A DNA stretch of 7,072 nucleotides from Actinomycetota bacterium (GTDB lineage: Bacteria > Actinomycetota > Actinomycetes > Nanopelagicales > Nanopelagicaceae), in NCBI GenBank assembly GCA_009699825.1, contig WLNM01000056.1:1-7072 (forward strand), in the 5' to 3' direction. Position numbers and translations under genes: made by a program. The notes beneath the pieces were generated by a model that was given only the letters and a program-made list of their open reading frames with translations, made no database searches and had not been told where the DNA came from. Within the stretch, counting starts at the first letter, position 1; each line of letters begins with the position of its first letter. Positions 1 through 6,119 of the stretch are shown piece by piece.

Positions 1-476
1 AGATTCTGAGTCAATGCTGCTGTCGATAAGTCACGTTCAATCGCTAACTTAGTTTCACCGTAGGGATTAGTTGGAGCACATTGTGCGCTTTCGGAAACAG
101 GAGAAGATTCTGGTTCACCATATGCCGCCGCCGAAGAAGAAAACACTATTTTCTTAATACCTAGCGTATTCATTTCGCCGAGTAATACCTTAGTTCCGGC
201 AACATTTATTTGACGATACAGATCAGGTTTTTCAATAGATTCACCAACAAGTGATTTGCCTGCAAAGTGCATAACTGCTTCGCACCCCTTAAGTGCACGT
301 GAGACAAGTTCGGAATCCAACAACGAGCCTTGGACAAAGCGCACAGTTGGTGGCAAAGAATCTGCATGTCCAGTGCTGCAATCATCTAGAACTGTTACTT
401 CGTGGCCACTGTTCTTAAGGATTTCAACAGCATGAGAGCCGATATATCCGGCGCCTCCTGTGACCAAGATTTTCAC
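1..476 (-). CDS. galE: UDP-glucose 4-epimerase GalE, N-terminal 158 residues (3' end outside window)
   Basis: GalE interconverts UDP-galactose and UDP-glucose in the cytoplasm with bound NAD, the last step of the Leloir pathway and a source of UDP-galactose for cell-surface glycans. The translated part shows the extended short-chain dehydrogenase fold: a Rossmann motif GGAGYIGS at residues 7-14, an acidic pair at the end of strand 2 (D31-D32), HFAGKSLVGES at about 70-80, the active-site serine region SSSAAAYGEP at about 113-122, and the catalytic YxxxK as Y139-G-E-T-K143. The start is GTG at 476-474, directly after the galT stop (TAAGTG, no gap), and no strong Shine-Dalgarno is visible, so translation probably depends on ribosomes finishing galT. 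The full family length is about 320-340 residues, so roughly half is present. The family call is secure. Other NAD-dependent sugar epimerases are possible but less likely next to galT. Confidence 0.95.
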   Translation of the reverse strand, partial: MKILVTGGAGYIGSHAVEILKNSGHEVTVLDDCSTGHADSLPPTVRFVQGSLLDSELVSRALKGCEAVMHFAGKSLVGESIEKPDLYRQINVAGTKVLLGEMNTLGIKKIVFSSSAAAYGEPESSPVSESAQCAPTNPYGETKLAIERDLSTAALTQN

Positions 477-1586
477 TTACTTCAGCTTTACTTCTCGCAA
501 TTGTGCAGCAGATTGTTCTGGACGCAAGTCCATAATAAATGCGCCCATCGAAGATTCAGAACCCGCTAAATATTTAAGTTTTCCAGGGGCACGTCGCACA
601 CTTGTGATTTGCCAATGCAAACGCAATAAATCGCGACCATCTCTTACTGGTGCTTGATGCCACGCGGCGATGTATGCCATTGGAATATCAAAGACGCCAT
701 CTAGTCGCTGTAAAACTTCCTTAGCAATTGCCGGATATGCATCAGCAACTTCTGGTGTGAGTTCGCTCAAGTCAGCAACAGAAACCTTTGGTGCAACGTG
801 AATTTCAAATGAGTACCGCGCTGCGTATGGAACGTAGGCAACCCAATGCTTATTTTCAGCGACTATGCGCTCTTCATCTTTAATTTCACGGGCCACTATT
901 TCGTCGAACAGAATTTTTCCAGTTCTCTCTTTGTGCTTTTTTGCCACCTCAAGCATGCGAGAAACCTTTGGGGGAATATATGAATATGCATAAATCTGAC
1001 CGTGCGGATGTGCAAGTGTCACGCCAACTTCTTCTCCACGATTTTCAAATGGCGTGATGTGTTGAATGAATTTTTCTTTTGATAACTCACGTGTGCGATC
1101 CATCCACGCTTCTAGTAACACTCGAATACGCTCCGTGCTTAAATCTTTAAAGGCTTGTCCATGATCGGCTGTAAAACAAATAACTTCGCACTTACCGGCA
1201 GCACTACCGGTGTCCGTATCTGGTCCTGCCATATCTGGTAATGCCCAATCACCATCTGGCGGACGAAGAGATGGAGATTTATTATCAAATACAACGACTT
1301 CAAAATCACTTTCAGGAACTTCCGTCAGGTTATCGCCAGCTGAAGGGCATAGCGGACACAACTCTTTTGGCGGAAGAAATACGCGGCCTTGTCTATGTGC
1401 TGCCATCGCAACCCACTCGTTAACAAGTGGATCTAAACGAAGTTCACCGATTCCGGGTTGGTCTGCTTTTTCACGTTTGTCATTAACTGCTCGCACTTGT
1501 CCTTGTGTGTCGTAATAACGAATGGTGCGGCCGTCAGAGAGTGGACGATCGGTGCGCGTTATTCCTGCGCCGAGTTTCGGACTCAT
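477..1586 (-). CDS. galT: Galactose-1-phosphate uridylyltransferase GalT
   Basis: GalT transfers UMP from UDP-glucose to galactose-1-phosphate through a uridylyl-histidine intermediate (Leloir pathway, cytoplasm). The 369-residue protein is of normal family length. It carries the metal-binding pair C77-P-L-C80, an ADHG segment with H142 at the position of the third metal ligand, the FENRGEEVGVTLAHPHGQ signature with H193 (metal) and H195 (the covalent nucleophile), and a C-terminal block with HWQ at 324-326 and GSESSMGAF at 342-350, as in classical GalTs. The start is ATG at 1586-1584. There is no convincing Shine-Dalgarno, but a TAGAGT box lies 9 nt upstream, which suggests a leaderless or nearly leaderless message, a common arrangement in actinobacteria. 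It is the first gene of a leftward galT-galE unit; a galK could follow outside the window. Nothing looks damaged. Confidence 0.97.
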   Translation of the reverse strand: MSPKLGAGITRTDRPLSDGRTIRYYDTQGQVRAVNDKREKADQPGIGELRLDPLVNEWVAMAAHRQGRVFLPPKELCPLCPSAGDNLTEVPESDFEVVVFDNKSPSLRPPDGDWALPDMAGPDTDTGSAAGKCEVICFTADHGQAFKDLSTERIRVLLEAWMDRTRELSKEKFIQHITPFENRGEEVGVTLAHPHGQIYAYSYIPPKVSRMLEVAKKHKERTGKILFDEIVAREIKDEERIVAENKHWVAYVPYAARYSFEIHVAPKVSVADLSELTPEVADAYPAIAKEVLQRLDGVFDIPMAYIAAWHQAPVRDGRDLLRLHWQITSVRRAPGKLKYLAGSESSMGAFIMDLRPEQSAAQLREVKLK

Positions 1587-1595
1587 AGTGTGTCT

Positions 1596-1601
1596 ACTCT
1601 A
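1596..1601 (-). promoter_or_regulatory. Candidate -10 box for galT (leaderless-type)
   Basis: On the minus strand TAGAGT matches the actinobacterial TANNNT -10 pattern and ends 9 nt before the galT ATG, which itself lacks a Shine-Dalgarno. No good -35 is visible at 17-nt spacing. It is a short match, so only suggestive. The rest of the 116-nt spacer (1587-1702) must also hold the glpD promoter; I could not pick one there with confidence. Confidence 0.3.
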
Positions 1602-1687
1602 TCCAATGAAGCGTGCGATTTACTGATTTCGTATCTTAGTTTTCTATCTCAGGTTACGCTTTGCCTACCTAGACATTACTTTTCACC

Positions 1688-1694
1688 GAAAGGA
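1688..1694 (+). promoter_or_regulatory. Ribosome binding site that fixes the glpD TTG start
   Basis: GAAAGGA sits 8 nt upstream of TTG 1703-1705. It is the only strong Shine-Dalgarno in the spacer, and no ATG or GTG in the glpD frame is better placed. This supports the rare TTG start. Confidence 0.7.
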
Positions 1695-1702
1695 TTAAAG
1701 CC

Positions 1703-3361
1703 TTGTTTTCATCGCATCTGGACCCAGATCAACGCGATGCAGCGCTTAAATCCTTAGCCACAAATACTTTTGATGTTCTTGTAATTGGCGGCGGAGTCAC
1801 AGGAGTTGGTGCGGCGCTAGATGCTGCCTCTCGTGGATTAAAAGTAGCCCTTGTAGAAGCATCCGACCTTGCATCCGGAACATCTAGTCGTTCAAGCAAA
1901 CTTATTCATGGTGGATTGCGCTATCTAGAACAATATGATTTTAAGTTGGTTCGCGAAGCACTTCATGAACGCGAATTAATGGTTTCATCTTTAGCACCGC
2001 ACTTAGTTAAACCACTCGCATTTTTGTACCCACTCCACGAAAAAGTACGCGAACGCACCTATGTAGGAGCGGGTTTGGCACTTTATGATGCACTGCGCGG
2101 ATTCCAACGTGCACTTCCAGGACACAAACACATAAGTCAGAAGAAAATTCTTGAGATTGCTCCATCACTACGTCCAGACCTTGTAACTGGTGCGATTAAA
2201 TATTTTGATGCACAAGTTGACGATGCGCGTCACACGATGATGATTGCCCGAACTGCAGTTCGCCATGGAGCAGTTGTTGCCACCAACGTAAGAGTTGAAT
2301 CACTTGTACGAGAGGGCAAACGAGTACTTGGAGTAAAAGCACGAGATACCGAAAGTAGAAAACTCATCACAATCAAGGCAACAGCCACAGTTATGTGTGC
2401 AGGAATCTGGAGCGATCAACTTCACGATTCATTTGGATTAAAAGCTGGCTACAACGTGACTATGAGCAAGGGTGTCCACATAGTTCTACCAAAGAAAGCT
2501 ATTCAATCAAGAGAAGGAATTATTTTAAAGACCGCGAAATCTGTACTTTTCTTAATTCCTTGGTCAAATAAGTGGATTGTTGGTACAACTGATACGCCAT
2601 ACACTGCAGATCCAAGCAAGCCATTGGCTGAACGCGAAGATATTGAGTACATCATCAATGAGGCAAATAAGGTATTAAAACCAAAACTAAAAATTGAAGA
2701 TGTGATTGGCGTTTATGCGGGCTTGCGTCCGCTCGTTGCAAACAAGAAGGACTCTTCGACAACCAAACTTTCGCGCGAACACACTGTTGATCGCAGTGCT
2801 CCCGGATTCGTCAGTATCGCAGGCGGCAAATACACAACTTATCGTGTCATGGGAAAAGATGTTATTGATCTTGCAGGTATTGAACTACGTCGAATAATTC
2901 CTGAGAGCGTTACCGAAAAACTTCCAATAGTCGGAGCAGATGGTTATTACGCTCTCATTCAACAGGCAGAGCGCATTGCCGAAGAAAGCGGCTTAAGTTC
3001 AGAGAGTGTGATCCACCTACTTAATCGTTATGGATCGTTAATCAGCGAAGTGCTACAGATCATTGAGATGGATCCAAAACTCGCAAAGCCATTGGCTAAA
3101 GACTTGCCATACTTAAAGGCTGAGATTTATTACGCGGCTAGTCATGAGGGAGCACGCAGCGTCGATGATGTGATTTCAAGGCGAACTAGATTGGCATTTG
3201 AGGCAACTGATAGTGCGATGGAAATAGCAAATGATGTGGCGATAATTATCGCCCCTATTTTAAAGTGGACGGCTAAGCAGAAAAAGGATTCTATTAGTGC
3301 CTATCTTAAAATTGCAGAATACGAGATTGAAGCACTTGAAGACGCGCTAGCAAGTGCCTAA
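1703..3361 (+). CDS. glpD: Aerobic glycerol-3-phosphate dehydrogenase, FAD-dependent (GlpD)
   Basis: GlpD oxidises sn-glycerol-3-phosphate to dihydroxyacetone phosphate and passes electrons through FAD to the quinone pool at the inner face of the membrane, linking glycerol and lipid breakdown to respiration. The 552-residue protein has the FAD Rossmann motif VIGGGVTG at about 27-34, the family signature SSRSSKLIHGGLRYLEQ at 61-77, FDAQVDDAR at 168-176, the IPWSNKWIVGTTDTPY block at 285-300, GLRPL at 340-344 and GGKYTTYR at 374-381. The last 150 residues or so form the helical DAO_C domain typical of GlpD/GlpO. The start is TTG with a well-spaced AAAGGA. No glpK, glpF or glpR homologue is next to it, so it appears monocistronic here. 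Its TAA overlaps the stop of the converging lysozyme gene. An oxygen-dependent GlpO oxidase is the alternative within the family, but the quinone-linked enzyme is the usual actinobacterial form. Confidence 0.96.
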   Translation: MFSSHLDPDQRDAALKSLATNTFDVLVIGGGVTGVGAALDAASRGLKVALVEASDLASGTSSRSSKLIHGGLRYLEQYDFKLVREALHERELMVSSLAPHLVKPLAFLYPLHEKVRERTYVGAGLALYDALRGFQRALPGHKHISQKKILEIAPSLRPDLVTGAIKYFDAQVDDARHTMMIARTAVRHGAVVATNVRVESLVREGKRVLGVKARDTESRKLITIKATATVMCAGIWSDQLHDSFGLKAGYNVTMSKGVHIVLPKKAIQSREGIILKTAKSVLFLIPWSNKWIVGTTDTPYTADPSKPLAEREDIEYIINEANKVLKPKLKIEDVIGVYAGLRPLVANKKDSSTTKLSREHTVDRSAPGFVSIAGGKYTTYRVMGKDVIDLAGIELRRIIPESVTEKLPIVGADGYYALIQQAERIAEESGLSSESVIHLLNRYGSLISEVLQIIEMDPKLAKPLAKDLPYLKAEIYYAASHEGARSVDDVISRRTRLAFEATDSAMEIANDVAIIIAPILKWTAKQKKDSISAYLKIAEYEIEALEDALASA

Positions 3362-3366
3362 TTTTT
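3332..3366 (+). terminator. Weak hairpin at the end of glpD with T-rich tail
   Basis: GCACTTG (3332-3338) pairs perfectly with CAAGTGC (3351-3357) around a 12-nt loop, and a run of five T follows after 4 nt. The large loop and the gap before the T run make it a second-rate intrinsic terminator. It may act with the better hairpin about 40 nt downstream or merely protect the 3' end. Confidence 0.3.
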
Positions 3367-4692
3367 AATTTGGTTTTTACATCCATTTGAAACTGGCCTA
3401 CTTGTAGGCTTTTTAGTTGGCTTTGGTGTTGGAGTAGTTAGTGCTTGTTCAATTGTAAGAGTAATTGGTTGTGACGAAGTTGCATGTGTACCAGAGTTGT
3501 CATAGTAAACAATCTGACCATTCCACACACCAGCAGGAATTCCCTTAACAGATAAAGTCCAGGAACCACTCGTTGCTCGCAAGGCGCTCTGCTTCAGAGA
3601 AACATTCATAGGGTTGCCCGGATCTTGTACGAATTTAACTGAGCCAGTAACAACGGGTTCCTGAGATGGCCTTACGACATCGACATCGACTACTAACGGT
3701 CGATTTGAATTACTAAATGTCACAGTTTTAATTGTCATCGCACTAGGTTCGCCCATTGGCATCAGATCAGATGGTTCTGGGGTCCACGAACCTTTTCGCA
3801 GCGCAGCGAATTCCTCATAAGTTCCTCTAAATACATTGAGGTCCAAACGACCGCTGGGAACTCCATATTTAGAAGCAATCCCACAAGATGTGTACTGCCA
3901 CATCATCCACTGTGCTTTGCAATTTGCTGCAGTCCACGAATGTACATAACACCCACCATTTTTCATTCCTGGATGATTCGTCGGCCCAGCAGGATCAACG
4001 GCGTACTGTGCAAGCCAGAGCGGATATTGCGCCAACTCTGCACTGCGCTTCATCGAGCTTTCCAGAAAATTCGAATACGAATAAAGAATTGGTGTGCGAC
4101 CAGTTTTTTCCTTAATGATTTTCAAAAAAGTCTCTGACCAAATTGTGACGGTATTGCGAGATGCATATTTTTCGCAAGTATTGGTAGAGCGCAGTTTTAC
4201 ACACTTATTTTCAATATCCAGTGCGACTGGTAGATCTTTCTCTGTTAAACCACCGATGGATGCAATTCGCCACAAAACTTTCTGTGCCTGTGCTTTGGCG
4301 TCTTGAATGATTAATGTTTTTGTCGCAACATTGGGCAAAATTGTGTAGTGATAATAACCGGTGTAGATACCAGCTGCATGAGCAGCATCCCGATCAATCT
4401 TGAACCACTTGCGGGCAAGTGCATCAGAATCCTCTTTGGTGTCTGAACCTTTAATCATGACAAAATTAATTCCAGCATCGCGCATCTTTTTAAAGTCAAT
4501 TAATTTGTTGTAAGGATGTTGCCATCTACTTATATCGGCGCCATGAATCCGTGAACCTGGACCTTTAAATTCAATTGGCGCAAGTGGTCCACCATCATTA
4601 ATAACAGGAATTTCATCTGCCTGTGCAGGAAGTAAGTCACTTGCGAATAAAGCAAAGAGTGAAATGACAATGACGCCGATCTTATTTCTCAT
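3358..4692 (-). CDS. Secreted GH25 (Chalaropsis-type) lysozyme with Ig-like domain and Pro/Thr/Lys tail
   Basis: GH25 enzymes cleave the beta-1,4 bond between N-acetylmuramic acid and N-acetylglucosamine in peptidoglycan. The 444-residue precursor has a signal peptide (MRNK, a hydrophobic core at about 5-20, likely cleavage after AQA at 25). The catalytic domain spans about 49-300: HGADISRWQ with D53, INFVMIKGSD at 75-84, ALDIEN with D159 and E161 as the expected catalytic acids, PLWLAQY at 224-230, and WQYTSCG then RLDLNVF (D284) near its end. Residues about 318-415 look like a bacterial Ig-like beta domain (GSVKFVQD, then AGVWNGQIVYYDNSG and ITLTI). The tail 420-435 is rich in Pro, Thr and Lys and could span or contact the wall. 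The ATG overlaps the preceding stop as ATGA, so it is probably translationally coupled to the DnaX-like gene. It may be a self wall-remodelling enzyme or a weapon against neighbours; the sequence does not decide. No prophage genes surround it. Confidence 0.93.
   Translation of the reverse strand: MRNKIGVIVISLFALFASDLLPAQADEIPVINDGGPLAPIEFKGPGSRIHGADISRWQHPYNKLIDFKKMRDAGINFVMIKGSDTKEDSDALARKWFKIDRDAAHAAGIYTGYYHYTILPNVATKTLIIQDAKAQAQKVLWRIASIGGLTEKDLPVALDIENKCVKLRSTNTCEKYASRNTVTIWSETFLKIIKEKTGRTPILYSYSNFLESSMKRSAELAQYPLWLAQYAVDPAGPTNHPGMKNGGCYVHSWTAANCKAQWMMWQYTSCGIASKYGVPSGRLDLNVFRGTYEEFAALRKGSWTPEPSDLMPMGEPSAMTIKTVTFSNSNRPLVVDVDVVRPSQEPVVTGSVKFVQDPGNPMNVSLKQSALRATSGSWTLSVKGIPAGVWNGQIVYYDNSGTHATSSQPITLTIEQALTTPTPKPTKKPTSRPVSNGCKNQIKN
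3396..3414 (+). terminator. Intrinsic terminator for glpD, inside the opposing lysozyme gene
   Basis: GCCTA (3396-3400) and TAGGC (3405-3409) form a stem with a CTTG loop, followed at once by five T (3410-3414). The pattern suits the rightward glpD transcript. On the other strand the hairpin has no T tail, so it should not stop the lysozyme message. The same bases encode part of the lysozyme tail (KKPTSRP). The 5-bp stem is short; confidence rests on its position just past the glpD stop. Confidence 0.55.
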
Positions 4693-4955
4693 ACTAACTC
4701 TGCAATCGAAACATCAATGTTAAGAACTTCTTTAATCGCCGAACCGAGGGACTCTTTATGTTTTGGTCGCACAGACTGGTACTCATGGCTAGATGCAAAT
4801 TTACGGGCATCAGAAAAATCTAATGTGAGAACGTTATTTTTAAAAGAAGCTAAACGGGCATCGAAGAAAACAAGCCAAGCAATGCGATCTCGAGATTCGA
4901 GCAAGTCCAAAACTTCATTCCACCTAGAGCGAAGCGAAGCAAGATCAAGGTCCAC
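4689..4955 (-). CDS. Small protein resembling the C-terminal (gamma/tau-type) domain of actinobacterial DnaX
   Basis: This 88-residue protein has no signal peptide or membrane segment. Its pattern, an opening helix (LRSRWNEVLDLLESRDRIAWLV split at about 8-29), a strand pair (LASFKNN then LTLDFSD, about 35-49), a basic stretch (about 52-68) and a closing helix plus strand (LGSAIKEVLNIDVSIAEL, about 70-87), matches by eye the block in actinobacterial DnaX of the form LRxxWPEVL...SR.AW.LL...A.V...DG.TLTL.F...L..AL.EVLG.DW.I. In DnaX this lies after the AAA+ ATPase and collar; here there is no ATPase, so the role is unknown. The start is GTG at 4955: an in-frame TAA lies 18 nt upstream, with no alternative start between. 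No Shine-Dalgarno is seen, but TATCGT lies exactly 7 nt before the GTG. It follows the HTH gene by 23 nt and overlaps the lysozyme start by 4 nt. The existence of the gene is likely; the DnaX link is moderate and needs a profile search. Confidence 0.72.
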   Translation of the reverse strand: MDLDLASLRSRWNEVLDLLESRDRIAWLVFFDARLASFKNNVLTLDFSDARKFASSHEYQSVRPKHKESLGSAIKEVLNIDVSIAELV

Positions 4956-4962
4956 GTCGCGG

Positions 4963-4968
4963 ACGATA
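4963..4968 (-). promoter_or_regulatory. Candidate -10 box for a leaderless DnaX-like transcript
   Basis: TATCGT on the minus strand ends 7 nt before the GTG of the DnaX-like gene, the spacing expected when transcription begins at the start codon. The gene has no Shine-Dalgarno. No clear -35 is visible. It could be chance, since the gene may simply be read through from upstream. Confidence 0.3.
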
Positions 4969-4978
4969 CCCGATTAGG

Positions 4979-5221
4979 TTAAGCAACTACCTCATCTGAT
5001 CCTGTGAGATAGGCAAGAGTTAAAAGCACACGCATATTTCGAGTCGGCACCTGTGTGATATTAAAGGAGTGGGCGATGCGCCCAACCATTTGCTCAACAG
5101 CCTTTTCACTCACAAAATTAATTCGTGCAATTTCTGAGTTGCTCAACCCTTCGGCAACCATCCGCAAGGTATTTCGTTGCACATGAGTAAGTAAGGGAAA
5201 ATCAAGTGAATAAATACTCAT
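4979..5221 (-). CDS. Minimal LuxR/GerE-type helix-turn-helix protein
   Basis: This small cytoplasmic protein consists almost only of a LuxR/GerE DNA-binding domain. From the ATG at 5221 it has 80 residues: the domain runs about 10-70, with LTHVQRNTLRMVAEGLSNSEIA matching the family LTxREREVLRLLAEGLSNKEIA in two parts (11-32), and the recognition-helix region FVSEKAVEQMVGRIAHSFNI at 36-55. There is no receiver, PAS or autoinducer-binding domain, so any signal must come from a partner, from its level or from oligomerisation. An in-frame TTG at 5239 would add six residues (86 aa); neither start has a Shine-Dalgarno, but TACAGT lies 5 nt before the ATG, which favours the shorter form as a leaderless message. 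It follows nnrD by about 47 nt and precedes the DnaX-like gene by 23 nt. Its targets are unknown; neighbouring genes or its own promoter are the first candidates. Confidence 0.82.
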   Translation of the reverse strand: MSIYSLDFPLLTHVQRNTLRMVAEGLSNSEIARINFVSEKAVEQMVGRIAHSFNITQVPTRNMRVLLTLAYLTGSDEVVA

Positions 5222-5226
5222 GCTTG

Positions 5227-5232
5227 ACTGTA
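5227..5232 (-). promoter_or_regulatory. Candidate -10 box for a leaderless HTH-gene transcript
   Basis: TACAGT on the minus strand ends 5 nt before the ATG at 5221 and fits TANNNT. A T-rich stretch lies just upstream in the 47-nt gap after nnrD. If real, the HTH, DnaX-like and lysozyme genes can be expressed apart from nnrD. No firm -35 is seen. Confidence 0.35.
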
Positions 5233-5268
5233 GAACCAAAGTAAAAAAATTGTTCTTTGAAAGCCCGA

Positions 5269-6114
5269 TTACTTAAGCAATTGAGTGATGGCTCTCGAAA
5301 TTTCGGGGATAATTGACTCTGCAGAGATTGGACCACCGCGTGAAGCGTTCTTTGCAGCTTGTGCGTGGATGTAGGCAGCAGTTGCTGCAATCTCCGCCAG
5401 TCGATTTTTGTCATTCAAAATTTCGATGAAGTGTGTCGCAACAAGTGAACCAAGAATCCCAGTAAGAACATCACCGCTTCCGGCTGTTGCAAGCCACGGA
5501 GTAGCAATCGGTAATTCGATTAGGAAATCATCCTGTGCGACAAATGTTCGAGATCCTTTGAGTAGAACTGTTACGCCTAATGTTTTAGCGGCGGTAACTA
5601 TCCACTTCTTTGGATTGCCCTCGATTGCCTCCGATGTTACAGAAACTCCGCGAGAAGTTAGTAACCGTGCAAGCTCACCACAATGCGGAGTGATCACTGT
5701 TGGTTGATCTAGTTTTCCCGCTAAGTGCAGTGCACCAGCGTCAAGCACTGTTGGTACGCCTTGAATCTTTAAAGATTTAAAGTGGCGATGACGGAGCCAT
5801 GTAGTAAATGAAGAATATTTCTTTGCATCAATTCCGGAACCAACGATCCACGCAGAAACATTTCCAGGAAAAACCACCACAGATGGCGTTGAATGCAAAA
5901 CCAAATGGGCTAATCCTGATGATGAATAAAAGCGAATCATTCCAATGCCAGTTGCCGCAGCAGCCGATGTTGTAAGAACAGCAGCACCTGGATATTGCGC
6001 AGAGCCAGTTATGACGCCAAGGACCCCACGTGAATACTTATTATCGAGATCACTTGGAGTGATGATGCACTTCTTGGCATCTTTACTGCTCCATTTTTTT
6101 ATTAGTGCAGCCAC
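5269..6114 (-). CDS. nnrD: ADP-dependent NAD(P)H-hydrate dehydratase (NnrD/YjeF C-terminal family)
   Basis: NnrD repairs damaged cofactor: it uses ADP (ATP in eukaryotes) to dehydrate S-NAD(P)HX back to NAD(P)H. The 281-residue protein is the ribokinase-like domain alone, of normal length for a free-standing dehydratase. The NnrE epimerase domain, often fused in front, is absent and would have to be encoded elsewhere. Visible motifs are KYSRGVLGVITGSAQYPGAA at 26-45, VLDAGALHL at 123-131, TPHCGELARLL at 142-152, VLLKGSRTFVA at 183-193, and the nucleotide/catalytic loop AGSGDVLTG at 211-219 with D215. Two positions depart from the common form: DADAL is DAGAL, and TPHPGE is TPHCGE. The start is GTG with AAAGGAG 5 nt upstream. 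It heads the leftward cluster and is divergent from katG across a 98-nt spacer. Confidence 0.92.
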   Translation of the reverse strand: MAALIKKWSSKDAKKCIITPSDLDNKYSRGVLGVITGSAQYPGAAVLTTSAAAATGIGMIRFYSSSGLAHLVLHSTPSVVVFPGNVSAWIVGSGIDAKKYSSFTTWLRHRHFKSLKIQGVPTVLDAGALHLAGKLDQPTVITPHCGELARLLTSRGVSVTSEAIEGNPKKWIVTAAKTLGVTVLLKGSRTFVAQDDFLIELPIATPWLATAGSGDVLTGILGSLVATHFIEILNDKNRLAEIAATAAYIHAQAAKNASRGGPISAESIIPEISRAITQLLK

Positions 6115-6119
6115 TCGGA

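Noticed and set aside
460..657. Rightward open frame opposite the galE/galT junction
   Set aside because: It is antisense to two secure genes and has no Shine-Dalgarno or recognisable domain.
1655..1682. Possible glpD promoter (TACGCT or TACTTT as -10)
   Set aside because: Neither has a usable -35, and TACTTT would place the transcription start on top of the Shine-Dalgarno. I could not choose one honestly.
1458..1757. Rightward open frame of 99 codons across the galT 5' end, the spacer and the glpD start
   Set aside because: It overlaps two well-supported genes in other frames, has no family resemblance and no reason to be coding; it is a shadow.
3358..4692. The lysozyme as part of a prophage lysis module
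   Set aside because: It has a Sec-type signal peptide, no holin or phage structural gene is nearby, and the neighbours are housekeeping genes with similar base composition.
5236..5262. Possible terminator after nnrD on the minus strand (CAAAG ... run of T ... CTTTG)
   Set aside because: The T run lies inside the loop rather than after the stem, and the 5-bp stem is AT-rich, so it does not fit an intrinsic terminator.
5202..5414. Leftward 70-codon open frame between nnrD and the HTH gene
   Set aside because: It overlaps the 3' end of nnrD and the 5' end of the HTH gene in another frame and resembles nothing known.
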